The notes under the pieces are model-generated. The model saw nothing but the letters and a program-made list of their open reading frames with translations. It was not told where the DNA came from and did no database searches. From Candidatus Hydrogenedentota bacterium (GTDB lineage: Bacteria > Hydrogenedentota > Hydrogenedentia > Hydrogenedentales > JAGMZX01): a stretch of 11,350 nt of DNA. This document shows positions 1 to 7,912 of the stretch, in pieces. Where the stretch lies: NCBI GenBank assembly GCA_029556545.1, contig JAKQEQ010000160.1, positions 1 through 11,350 of the forward strand. The letters run 5' to 3'. The position numbers and the translations under genes were made by a program. Position 1 is the stretch's first letter. Each line of letters opens with the position of its first letter.

Positions 1-125
1 CCGAATGGACCGTCGATCCCGAGCGCTTCGCTTCCCGCAGCCGGAACACCCCCTTCACTGGCCGCCGCCTCCGAGGCCTCGTCAAACACACCGTCTGCGA
101 CGGCCGCCTCGTCTACTCCGCCTGA
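1..125 (+). CDS. pyrC: Dihydroorotase, class I, C-terminal end (partial)
   Basis: Reading from base 3 gives 40 codons ending in TGA at 123-125; the rest of the gene lies left of the window. The peptide begins E-W-T-V-D-P-E-R-F and contains S-R-S-R-N-T-P-F-T-G, then a G-L-V-(K) strand and D-G-R-L-V-Y near the end. This is the standard tail of class I dihydroorotases, the pyrimidine-synthesis enzyme that cyclises carbamoyl aspartate to dihydroorotate in the cytoplasm. The metal-binding histidines lie upstream and cannot be seen. It points toward the efflux cluster, so the two units converge across a 227-bp gap. A related cyclic amidohydrolase is possible, but the N-T-P-F-x-G motif favours dihydroorotase. 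Confidence 0.85.
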   Translation, partial: EWTVDPERFASRSRNTPFTGRRLRGLVKHTVCDGRLVYSA

Positions 126-352
126 ACCAACACGACCCGCAAACATCCCTCTCCCCGAGGCCAAGGATCAGCCTGAGGACTCCCCTACTCCTACTCGTGC
201 TCGTGCTCGTGCTCGCGTTCGTAATCGTAATCGTAATCGTAATCGTAATCGATCCCCTCTCCCCGCGCGAGAAGCGTGTCCATCCCGTCCATCCCGTCCA
301 TCCCGTCCATCTCTCGTCCATCCCGTCCATCCCGTCTCCCCGAGGGCGAGGG
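126..352. repeat. Convergent intergenic gap with tandem arrays
   Basis: This gap between two converging genes is mostly short tandem repeats. From about 190 to 252 there are hexamers, first ctcgtg-type units and then about five cgtaat units. From 278 to 336 a 9-mer, gtccatccc, recurs about six times with one irregular unit near 311-315. Open frames crossing it translate to simple RLRLRL-, TITITI- or SIPSIP-type strings, so I call no gene. I see no convincing rho-independent terminator with a T run on either strand. The arrays could terminate, insulate or simply fill the space; nothing in the sequence decides this. Confidence 0.8.
151..183. repeat. 33-bp dispersed repeat, copy 1
   Basis: The segment starting ctccccgagg and ending cagcctgaggactcc recurs at 336-368 with 30 of 33 bases identical, in the same orientation. 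The pair brackets the tandem arrays. This copy lies wholly between the genes. Confidence 0.85.
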
Positions 353-368
353 TCAGCCTGAGGACTCC
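336..368. repeat. 33-bp dispersed repeat, copy 2, forming the 3' end of the outer membrane factor gene
   Basis: This is the second copy of the repeat at 151-183, with three substitutions. Read on the minus strand it supplies the last codons (E-S-S-G) and the TGA stop (355-353) of the outer membrane factor gene, so the repeat overlaps coding sequence. Confidence 0.85.
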
Positions 369-1924
369 AGTTCCTCCCCCCCACCCTCCTCCGCGGCCCA
401 AGGCCCGCCCATGAGGTACTCCAACTCCGCCGCGCCCAAGTGCCGGTCCCGAGCCGCGCGAACCTGCTCCAATTCAAAATCGAGCAGCGTCTGCACCGCG
501 CCGAGCACGTCGAGAAACTCCGCCCCCGCGCTCCCCGGCGCGAAAGCGACGGCGTATCGGTCCTGGAGGCTCTCGAAGGCCTGGCGCGCCTGCGGCGTCA
601 GCGTTTCCTCGTACAGGCGGTATCTGCGTTCGGCATCCTCGATGCGAAACAGCGCCATGCGAGCCGCCGCCTCCAATTCCAGCGCGCGCCGCTCCTTCTC
701 GTAACCAACGGCTTCCTCCAGCAACCGCGCCTCCGCGACCCCGGCCCGCACGCGCTTCCGCCAGATCGGCACATTCACGCCCAGCGACACCATGATCGAG
801 TCTTCCCGATCCTTGAATTCCGGCATGCCGCCGCCGCTGGGCTGGACCGTCGGCATGCCCGTCCCTCCCATGCCGCCCGTCAGCGAACTCATGCCGGCAT
901 ACGACCCGCCGCCGTCGCTCTCGCGCATCTCCTTCCCCTTCGCGAACACGTATTCAACCCCGAGAGTGAAATCGGGCCGCCCCTTTTTCCGCGCCAACTC
1001 CCCTTGCAGCCTGCGGCTCTCGATCATATGCGTATAAGCGGCCAAGTCCGGGTTCGCAACGCGCACCCGCGCCAACACTATGGCCGCGGGCGGCGCCGAC
1101 GGCGCGAATTCCGCCGGCGACGGCCACGGTCGCTCCTCGAACACCGGACGCCCCAGCGCCTCGTTAAGCGAGGCCATAAGCGCCGGACGCATCTGCTGCA
1201 ATTCCGCGTAGCGGTCGTCCAGCTTCGCCTTCTCGATCGACACACGCAGCAGTTCGTCGTCGTTCGCGAGCCCCAGCGCAAGCTTCACGCGGACAATGTC
1301 CTCCATGTACCCGATCACCTCGGCCTGCGACTCCGTAACCCGAAGGTTTTCGGCGAGAAACGCGTACTCGAAATACGCCTGCTTCACCGCCGCAATCACC
1401 CGGTTGCGCGCGTCATAAAACCGCGCGATCGCCGCGTCCGCCTCCGCCGCCGCCTGAGCGCCTTGCGTCCGAAGCGTGCCGAACCACGGGAACCGCTGCG
1501 ACAGCATGACGCGCGCGCGCTCCATTTCCGACTGAAACACCTGCGTATAACTCAGCATCGGGTCATCGAGCGAAGTCGCCTGCGGAATCCGTTCGAGTCC
1601 CGCGAGCCACTCCGCATGAAGCGCCCGGAGACCCGGGTGCCGCTCCGCCGCCTCCATCAGGCACGCGTGCAACTCGTCGTTGCCCGCGAAAAACGCCGGC
1701 GCATCGACAGGCAACGCGGCCTCTCCCGCGGCCACCGCCGACATCAATAACGCAATAGCAGGCATGATTTGCATACCTATGAACGCGACGCGGATTCGGA
1801 CTGCGCAAGCTTGCTTGCGCTCTCGTTCCGGGCAGCTTGCTGCCCGGGAGACTTCGGACGGCGCCGCGTCGCCTGCGCTTTCGTTCCGTATCCGCATCGG
1901 ACCGCCGGTCCGGGTCATTGTCAT
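353..1924 (-). CDS. cusC: CusC/TolC-type outer membrane efflux factor
   Basis: This is an outer membrane channel that completes the tripartite metal pump. Two OEP-type coiled-coil halves are visible, about residues 90-270 and 280-505. Family-like signatures are D-D-P-M-L-S-Y (120-126) and R-F-P-W-F-G-T-L (144-151) in half one, and S-L-G-V-N-V-P-I-W (380-388) in half two. A Gly/Met-rich insert at 338-367 is unusual and might touch metal. The signal-peptide core is at 51-68 (M-Q-I-M-P-A-I-A-L-L to A-G-E-A). The start is uncertain. ATG 1924 overlaps the cusA stop as ATGA and has AAGGGAG seven bases upstream, the same spacing as its neighbours; it gives 523 residues, but 38 come from an inserted repeat. 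ATG 1774 gives 473 residues, nearer the usual length, with a poor ribosome binding site. The protein family is secure; the start is about even odds. Confidence 0.85.
   Translation of the reverse strand: MTMTRTGGPMRIRNESAGDAAPSEVSRAASCPERERKQACAVRIRVAFIGMQIMPAIALLMSAVAAGEAALPVDAPAFFAGNDELHACLMEAAERHPGLRALHAEWLAGLERIPQATSLDDPMLSYTQVFQSEMERARVMLSQRFPWFGTLRTQGAQAAAEADAAIARFYDARNRVIAAVKQAYFEYAFLAENLRVTESQAEVIGYMEDIVRVKLALGLANDDELLRVSIEKAKLDDRYAELQQMRPALMASLNEALGRPVFEERPWPSPAEFAPSAPPAAIVLARVRVANPDLAAYTHMIESRRLQGELARKKGRPDFTLGVEYVFAKGKEMRESDGGGSYAGMSSLTGGMGGTGMPTVQPSGGGMPEFKDREDSIMVSLGVNVPIWRKRVRAGVAEARLLEEAVGYEKERRALELEAAARMALFRIEDAERRYRLYEETLTPQARQAFESLQDRYAVAFAPGSAGAEFLDVLGAVQTLLDFELEQVRAARDRHLGAAELEYLMGGPWAAEEGGGEELESSG
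1786..1899. mobile_element. 114-bp MITE-like twin-hairpin element
   Basis: The ends form imperfect inverted repeats, 1786-1801 against 1884-1899 (13 of 16 bases pair). Inside are two strong hairpins: 1803-1810 with 1813-1820 (8-bp stem, tt loop) and 1828-1835 with 1840-1847 (8-bp stem, cttg loop). The core structure recurs at 10530-10571. The length is 38 codons with no stop in the outer membrane factor frame, so that frame reads through it. No transposase is present, and I could not identify a target duplication. It could be a REP/BIME-type element rather than a true MITE. Confidence 0.65.
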
Positions 1925-4900
1925 GGCGCGTCTCCCTTCGGGCCGCCAATCGCGCCCGCACGGAATTGTACCTCTTTTATCCAGCAGTATAACACCGGAA
2001 CCAGAAACAGCGTGATCAACTCGATGGTCATACCGCCGAACGATGGAATCGCCATCGGCACCATAATATCCGAGCCGCGGCCCGTCGAGGTAAGCACCGA
2101 CAACAAGGCAAGCACCGTCGTCGCGGTCGTCATCAGGCAGGGCCGGATGCGGCGCAGCCCCGCCTCGAGCGTCGCCTCCCGGATTTCCCGGATCGATCCC
2201 ACGCGCCGCTTCGCGAAACTCTGGTCGAGATACGTCGCTATCACCACCCCGTCGTCCGTCGCCACCCCGAACAGCGCGAGAAACCCGACCCAGATCGCCA
2301 CGCTCAGGTTGATCGCGTGCACCTGGAACAACTCGCGCAGGTTGACCCCGGACAGACTGAAATCGAGGAACCACGGCTGTGCGTAGAGCCACATCAGCAG
2401 GAAGCCGCCCGAGGCCGCTACGGCCAGCCCCGCCCACACCAACAGCGTCGTCACATACGAACTGAACTGAAAATAAAGTATCAGGAAGATGATGAACAGC
2501 GCCAGCGGGATCACGATCGACAGCGTCTTCTGCGCGCGAACCTGATTCTCATAGTTTCCTGCGAACGTGTAACTTACCCCTGCGGGTAGCGCCCACGCCC
2601 CAGACGCCAGTTGCTGATCGAGATACTCCCGGCAACGCTCCACCACGTCCACTTCCGTCTGTCCCGCCTCCTTGTCGAACAACACGTAGCCGACCAGGAA
2701 CGTGTCCTCGCTCTTGATGGCCATCGGCCCCCGCACGTACCGAATTTCCGCAAGTTGCACCAGCGGTATCTGCGCCCCGTCCGCCGACGGCACAAGTATC
2801 CGGCCCAGCGTCTCGATCTGATCGCGCAACTCGCGCAGGTAACGCACCCGCACCGGGTACCGCTCGCGGCCCTCCACCGTCGTCGTGATCCGCATCCCGC
2901 CGATCGCCGTCTCGATCACGTCCTGCACGTCACGCACGCGCAGCCCGTAACGCCCGATCGCCTCCCGGTCGATGTCTATCTCCAGGTACGGACTCCCCAC
3001 GATCCGGTCCGCGATCACCGTAGCCGACGCGACACCCGGCACTTCCTTCAGCAGCCCCTCGATCGCGATCCCGACCCGCTCGATAGTCTCCAGATCGGGT
3101 CCTTTCACCTTCACCCCCATCGGCGCGCGCATGCCGCTCTGCAGCATCACGATCCGTGCCGCGATCGGCTGGAGCTGCGGCGCCGAAGTCGTCCCTGGAA
3201 TTTCCGCCGCCTTCACGATCTCGGCCCAGATATCGTCCGCACTCTTGATTTCATCCCGCCACTGACGGTAGGGCCGCCCGCGCGCATCCGGAATCAGGTT
3301 CCCGTCCGCGTCCCGCGCGTAGTCCCCGCGGACCGCGTCGTACCGGAACATGATCATCCGACCCGCGGCGTCCGTCACGTACTCCGGCTTGTAGTTGATC
3401 ACCGTCTCGATCATGCTGATCGGCGCGGGATCCAGCGGGCTTTCCGCGCGGCCGATCTTCCCAACCACCGACACCACCTCCGGGATGCCCGCGATCGCCT
3501 GGTCCTGCTTCTGGATGATGTCCAGCGCCTCGCCCACCGACGCATGCGGCATCGTCGTCGGCATGTACAGAAACGACCCCTCGTCCAGCGGCGGCATGAA
3601 CTCACGACCGAAACCCGGGAAGGCGTGCGCCAACGCCGACCACGGGCGCGACGTCCGCACCGTCTCCGCCGGAACGCCGATGCGCTCCGCCGCCACCGGA
3701 ATAAACCCGAACACGCGCGCGAAGCCAAGCCACGCGCACAACCCCATCGTCACCATGCCGCCCGTCAACGCAAGGTAGCTCAGCTTATGATCGAGGAACC
3801 ACCGCAGCAGCGGCGCGTACACCAAACGAAACACCCAGAAGACGCCAAGCAGCCCGAAGATGACCACGCACACGAAACCCAGATTCCGCGTGAGACCCTG
3901 GTCCGGGCCCAAAGGCGACCAGTGCCTCGTCAGCCACACAAGCACGAACAGCAACGCCGCGCCGTTCACCGCGTACACGCCCACACGCCGCAGCGGCGCC
4001 GGAAGCCGTGGGACCGCGTTCCGGAACCGCTTCGCCTCGATCCGCCACGTGAACAGCACGTGCGCCAGCGCCGGGATAATCGTCAGTGCGGCCACGACCG
4101 ACGCGATGAGGCAGAACGTTTTCGTGAATGCGAGCGGGCGGAACAGCTTCCCCTCGGGGCCGGTCATCGCAAACACCGGAAGGAACCCCACCACGGTCGT
4201 CGACACCGCGGTCACCACCGCCCCGCCGACCTCGCTCGACGCGCGAAACACGACCCGAAGCCGGTCTTCCTTCGGATCCGCCTCGTCGAGATGTTTGAGT
4301 ATATTCTCGCAAATGATAATCCCCATATCGACCATCGTCCCAATCGCAATCGCGATCCCCGACAGCGCAACGATGTTCGCGTCCACCCCGAACAGCTTCA
4401 TCGCGATGAAGCACATCAACACCGCCAGCGGCAGCACGGAACTGATCAGCAGCGAACTGCGCAGATGCATGACCATGACGATAATCACGATGACGGTGAT
4501 CAGAATCTGGCCGAAAAGCGCGTCGCTCAGCGTCCCCAGCGTCTCATAGATCAGTCCCGTCCGGTCGTAGAACGGCACTACCGCAACCTGGCTCAGCGTG
4601 ATCCAGTCCGGCCATGCCACGCGCGGCGTCCGCCGCAGCCAACCCTGCCACGTCTCCTGCTCCAATTCCGCCCCCGCGTAGGGCCTATCGATGCCCTGCG
4701 CCGCCGCGAACGCCTCCACCCCGCCCCGGTCCACTTTGTGATAGTCGACCACCGCCTTCGTCGGAAGACCGGGCGCTATCTCCGCAATGCGCGCCTTCAC
4801 GTTCTTAATCGCTTCGAGCGGATTCTCGCCGTATCGCACCACCACGACGCCGCCCACCGCCTCCGCGCCCTCTTTATCGAGGGCCCCCCGACGCATATCC

Positions 4901-5805
4901 GGACCCCGCGTGACCTTCGCCACGTCCCGCACCCGGATCGGCACGTTCTCCGAAACCTTCACCACTATCTGCTCGATGTCCTCGATACCCGCGATGAATC
5001 CAAGCCCGCGAATCATGTATTCGACGCGATTGATCTCGATATTGCGCGCCCCCACATCCACGTTCGACGCGCGCACCGCCCCGAACACGTCCTCCAGCAT
5101 CACCCCGTGCGCCCGCATCGCGTCCGGATCCACGTCGATCTGATACTCCCGCACAAACCCGCCCACCGACGCCACCTCGCTGATGCCGCCCGCGCTCAGC
5201 AACGCATAACGCACCTGCCAGTCCTGGATGCTCCGCAGTTCGTCCAGGTCCCAGCCGCCCGCGGGATTCCCGTCCGGGTCGCGTCCCTCAAGCGTGTACC
5301 AGAACACCTGCCCCAGCGCCGTCGCGTCGGGTCCGAGCGCCGGGCGCACGCCCTCGGGAAGGCTGCCCGCGGGCAGACTGCTCAGCTTCTCGAGTACGCG
5401 GCTGCGCGACCAGTAGAAGTCGATCTCCTCCTCGAAGATGATGAATATCGTTGAGAACCCGAAATACGAGTAACTGCGCACCGTCTTCACGCCCGGCATG
5501 CCAAGCAGCGCGGTCGTCAGCGGATACGTGATTTGATCGTCGATGTCCTGCGGAGACCGCCCTTCCCACTCCGTAAAGACGATCTGCTGATTCTCGCCGA
5601 TGTCCGGGATCGCGTCTACCGCGACGGGATTCCGCGGCAGGATCGGGACATCCCAGTCGAACGGCGCCGCCATCACGCCCCACGCCGCGATGGCGATCAC
5701 CAGCAACGCCACCACCAGCTTGTTCTTCAGGCAGAAATAGATGACCTTGTCAATCAGGCTCATCGAGGCGAAATCGAGTTCGCGCAATTCCGGTTCGCTA
5801 CTCAT
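1921..5805 (-). CDS. cusA: CusA-type heavy-metal RND efflux pump
   Basis: This is a proton-driven inner membrane pump of the HME-RND family that exports Cu(I)/Ag(I) from the periplasm. The E. coli CusA metal site aligns fully: M573 in L-L-Y-M-P matches M748 here (F-L-Y-M-P), M623/E625 match M798/E800 (P-I-S-M-I-E), and M672 matches M887 (R-I-V-M-L-Q-S-G). The proton-relay motif M-V-D is kept (D493); the second acidic site is A-T-D-D-G (D1184/D1185) instead of A-A-E-F-G. It has 1294 residues against about 1047. Extra segments are a ~50-residue periplasmic stretch at about 353-403, two extra hydrophobic spans at about 610-625 and 641-663, and a polar insert at about 808-860. The start ATG 5805 overlaps the cusB stop by 8 bp and follows GGGGGAG with 7-base spacing; an in-frame ATG at 5826 lacks such a site. 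Cu/Ag substrate is strongly supported; the exact metal is inferred. Confidence 0.95.
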   Translation of the reverse strand: MSSEPELRELDFASMSLIDKVIYFCLKNKLVVALLVIAIAAWGVMAAPFDWDVPILPRNPVAVDAIPDIGENQQIVFTEWEGRSPQDIDDQITYPLTTALLGMPGVKTVRSYSYFGFSTIFIIFEEEIDFYWSRSRVLEKLSSLPAGSLPEGVRPALGPDATALGQVFWYTLEGRDPDGNPAGGWDLDELRSIQDWQVRYALLSAGGISEVASVGGFVREYQIDVDPDAMRAHGVMLEDVFGAVRASNVDVGARNIEINRVEYMIRGLGFIAGIEDIEQIVVKVSENVPIRVRDVAKVTRGPDMRRGALDKEGAEAVGGVVVVRYGENPLEAIKNVKARIAEIAPGLPTKAVVDYHKVDRGGVEAFAAAQGIDRPYAGAELEQETWQGWLRRTPRVAWPDWITLSQVAVVPFYDRTGLIYETLGTLSDALFGQILITVIVIIVMVMHLRSSLLISSVLPLAVLMCFIAMKLFGVDANIVALSGIAIAIGTMVDMGIIICENILKHLDEADPKEDRLRVVFRASSEVGGAVVTAVSTTVVGFLPVFAMTGPEGKLFRPLAFTKTFCLIASVVAALTIIPALAHVLFTWRIEAKRFRNAVPRLPAPLRRVGVYAVNGAALLFVLVWLTRHWSPLGPDQGLTRNLGFVCVVIFGLLGVFWVFRLVYAPLLRWFLDHKLSYLALTGGMVTMGLCAWLGFARVFGFIPVAAERIGVPAETVRTSRPWSALAHAFPGFGREFMPPLDEGSFLYMPTTMPHASVGEALDIIQKQDQAIAGIPEVVSVVGKIGRAESPLDPAPISMIETVINYKPEYVTDAAGRMIMFRYDAVRGDYARDADGNLIPDARGRPYRQWRDEIKSADDIWAEIVKAAEIPGTTSAPQLQPIAARIVMLQSGMRAPMGVKVKGPDLETIERVGIAIEGLLKEVPGVASATVIADRIVGSPYLEIDIDREAIGRYGLRVRDVQDVIETAIGGMRITTTVEGRERYPVRVRYLRELRDQIETLGRILVPSADGAQIPLVQLAEIRYVRGPMAIKSEDTFLVGYVLFDKEAGQTEVDVVERCREYLDQQLASGAWALPAGVSYTFAGNYENQVRAQKTLSIVIPLALFIIFLILYFQFSSYVTTLLVWAGLAVAASGGFLLMWLYAQPWFLDFSLSGVNLRELFQVHAINLSVAIWVGFLALFGVATDDGVVIATYLDQSFAKRRVGSIREIREATLEAGLRRIRPCLMTTATTVLALLSVLTSTGRGSDIMVPMAIPSFGGMTIELITLFLVPVLYCWIKEVQFRAGAIGGPKGDAP

Positions 5806-7804
5806 GGCGCCGCTCCCCCGTGTCATCGACGATCGACCGCGTCACCGCGCCGCACTGCAGCATCGACGCGCCGAAATACGGATTGCGCACCGCCCTGTCC
5901 GACTGAAGCCAGTCCGCACCCGCTTTATCGAACGCCATCGGGCAGTGCGTCACGTGAATCGCGGCGTCCCCCGCCACACCGAACTGCTCAAGGGCCTGGA
6001 TCAGCACCGTGGAAAGCGGCGCAAACGCTGCCCGCTGTTTCCCGATGTCGTGGCCCGCCCCCTTGATTGCGTCGAGGGCCGTCTCGATCGCCGCGCGCCG
6101 ACCCTCCCATTCCGTCCTCGCGTCGCCCTCGATCAACGCCCCGTCAACCTCGCCAAGGGCATCCCGCAGCGCCGGTATCCCCTCCGCCGCCGCGTGGCCA
6201 TCGTCGTTCGCCAGCGCAACCCAAACCGCGTAATACGCTTCCACAAGCCCCCGCAACTGCCCGCGGAAGGCATCCAGCGCGTCCATTCGCGCCGGCGCCG
6301 GCGCCGCTTCCTCCGACGGCGCGCCGTCCGCCTCCGGTTGCATCATGCTCGGCTTCGCCAGAATCTGGAGCGCACTGTCGATCTTGAAGTTGCCGTTCGT
6401 CACGACGATCTCGCCCTCCGCCAAGCCGCTCTCGACGAGATAGAAGTCCCGCGCGCGAGGCCCCAGCACCACATCCCGCCCCTCGAATGTCGGTTTCTCC
6501 GCCCCGGAAACCTCCACGTAAACCACCGCCCGCTTCCCCGTGATCAGCGGCGCGGACGCCGGAATCACGATCGGCATATCCTCGTCTCGGGCCGTTGCCG
6601 ATACGTAGCCGAGTTCCTCAGCACGCACCAGCGGCATCCCGCATACGTCGCACGCGCCCGGCCCGTCCTTGATAACCTCCGGGTGCATCGGCGAAATCCA
6701 CTTCCCCGAAAGACCGGGATCCATCACGCGCCCGCGCGTCGCCACGTTCGCGCGCACCACCGCCCGTACGAACATCCCGGGCCGCAACCGCCCGTCCGGG
6801 TTGTCCGCGTTCACCCGCACCTTCACCGTCCGCGTCGCCGTATTCAGGAACGGCTCGATAAACGCGATGCGCCCCGCGAAGGTCTCCCCCGGATACGCCT
6901 CCGTCGTGATCTCAACCGTCTGCCCGTAGTGAATCCACGGCATATCCGACTCATAGGCATCGAGCTTCACCCACACCACGCTCAAATCCGCGATGGTGTA
7001 CAGCGGCGTGCCCGTCTCCACGTACATCCCCTCGCGGCCGCTCCGCTCCACCACCGTCCCGCTCATCGGCGCGTAAATCGTGATCCGGTCTCCAAACTTG
7101 CCCGATCGCTCCGCCGCAGCGATCTGTTGCTCTGTCATTCCCCAGCGCCGCAGCTTGTTGCGAACCGCCTCGATCATCCCCTCCGCCGCCTCCCGCAATA
7201 CCGCCGGCGCGCCCGCAGGCACCCGAGCCAGCGCTTCCTTCGCCCGCAGCAATTCCTCCTTCGCCGTCAGCAGTTCCGGACTGTACAGGTCGACCATGTG
7301 CTCGCCCTGTTTCACCACGACGCCCGTGTAGTCCGCGTACATCCGCTCGATCCGGCCCGGCGTCCACGCCGCAATGTAGCCCAGCCGCGTCTCGTCGTAC
7401 TCGATCTTCCCCACCATCCGCACCTCCGCCGTCACGAATCGACGCTCCACCCGCGCGGTCGCGATGTCCATGAGCGCCTTTGCCGATTCGCTCGTCACAA
7501 ACGTCCGCGGCCCCGCGTCCTCTTGCCCCCCCGTCTCCACCGGGATCAGGTCCATGCCGCACAGCGGACACAACCCCGGCCCTGGCTGCCGTATCTGCGG
7601 GTGCATCGAGCAGGTGTACGTCTGCGCCTGTTTCGGCGCGGCCGTCGCGGGCGCGTGTTCCGGCGCGTGCGGGTGCGACGGCCCAATCCAGCCACGCATC
7701 GCGTAACCCGCCACGATCCCCAAAATCAGTATGCCGGCCGCGCCCAGCCGAAGAAGCCATCGGCCCAATCGCCGGCGCCGCGGCGCGTCACGTTCGCTTG
7801 CCAT
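5798..7804 (-). CDS. cusB: CusB-type periplasmic adaptor with two metal-binding modules and C-terminal DUF3347-like domain
   Basis: This membrane-fusion protein links the RND pump to the outer membrane channel and hands over metal. It has 668 residues against about 400 for E. coli CusB. Order: basic N-terminus and one membrane segment (about 15-36); a heavy-metal-binding module Y-T-C-S-M-H-P...C-P-L-C-G-M-D-L (63-89; C65, C79, C82); barrel-sandwich and hairpin region (about 140-260); beta-barrel (about 265-350); a second, degraded module W-I-S-P-M-H-P...C-D-V-C-G-M (369-392) in which the first Cys is Ser; membrane-proximal domain (about 400-485); and a DUF3347-like tail (about 505-658) with H-C-P-M-A (620-624), N-P-Y-F-G-A-S-M-L (641-649) and C651. 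Start ATG 7804 has AGGAG nine bases upstream. The tail may replace a separate CusF-like chaperone; that role is inferred. Confidence 0.93.
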   Translation of the reverse strand: MASERDAPRRRRLGRWLLRLGAAGILILGIVAGYAMRGWIGPSHPHAPEHAPATAAPKQAQTYTCSMHPQIRQPGPGLCPLCGMDLIPVETGGQEDAGPRTFVTSESAKALMDIATARVERRFVTAEVRMVGKIEYDETRLGYIAAWTPGRIERMYADYTGVVVKQGEHMVDLYSPELLTAKEELLRAKEALARVPAGAPAVLREAAEGMIEAVRNKLRRWGMTEQQIAAAERSGKFGDRITIYAPMSGTVVERSGREGMYVETGTPLYTIADLSVVWVKLDAYESDMPWIHYGQTVEITTEAYPGETFAGRIAFIEPFLNTATRTVKVRVNADNPDGRLRPGMFVRAVVRANVATRGRVMDPGLSGKWISPMHPEVIKDGPGACDVCGMPLVRAEELGYVSATARDEDMPIVIPASAPLITGKRAVVYVEVSGAEKPTFEGRDVVLGPRARDFYLVESGLAEGEIVVTNGNFKIDSALQILAKPSMMQPEADGAPSEEAAPAPARMDALDAFRGQLRGLVEAYYAVWVALANDDGHAAAEGIPALRDALGEVDGALIEGDARTEWEGRRAAIETALDAIKGAGHDIGKQRAAFAPLSTVLIQALEQFGVAGDAAIHVTHCPMAFDKAGADWLQSDRAVRNPYFGASMLQCGAVTRSIVDDTGERRHE
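5813..5819 (-). promoter_or_regulatory. Ribosome binding site that fixes the cusA start
   Basis: On the minus strand this reads GGGGGAG, seven bases before ATG 5805, and it lies inside the end of cusB. It favours this start over the in-frame ATG 21 bases upstream and implies translational coupling. Confidence 0.75.
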
Positions 7805-7869
7805 TGCGGGATGCTCCTGTCCTCGTGTCGCGGCAAGTCCGAAGACCCACCGCAACGTTTGCGCATAGA

Positions 7870-7899
7870 CGTAGGGGCGAGGCCTGCCCCGCCCCTACG
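7870..7899. repeat. REP-like hairpin between cusB and the triple-repeat gene
   Basis: A perfect 10-bp stem, cgtaggggcg at 7870-7879 with cgcccctacg at 7890-7899, closes a 10-base loop. It sits in the 108-bp gap after the stop of the upstream gene and about 66 bases before the cusB start on the minus strand. No T run follows, so a rho-independent terminator is unlikely. A REP element or an mRNA-stabilising or processing hairpin fits better. Confidence 0.75.
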
Positions 7900-7912
7900 C
7901 CGCTCAACGGCC

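Noticed and set aside
190-336. CRISPR array
   Set aside because: The units are 6-9 bp and contiguous, with no unique spacers and no cas genes.
440-1750. Open frame on the + strand opposite the outer membrane factor
   Set aside because: Arg/His/Leu-rich antisense shadow; the opposite strand has a full OEP-type protein.
1925-2437. Extension of the outer membrane factor frame back into cusA
   Set aside because: The region codes for the conserved CusA C-terminus in another frame; a good ribosome binding site supports ATG 1924 instead.
2611-5454. Long open frame on the + strand opposite cusA
   Set aside because: It is Arg/His/Pro-rich, has no family motif, and lies antisense to a clearly conserved pump. 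High GC content makes stops rare in this frame.
7870-7899. Rho-independent terminator
   Set aside because: Strong stem but no following T run on either strand; read-through into cusB would be expected for the efflux operon.
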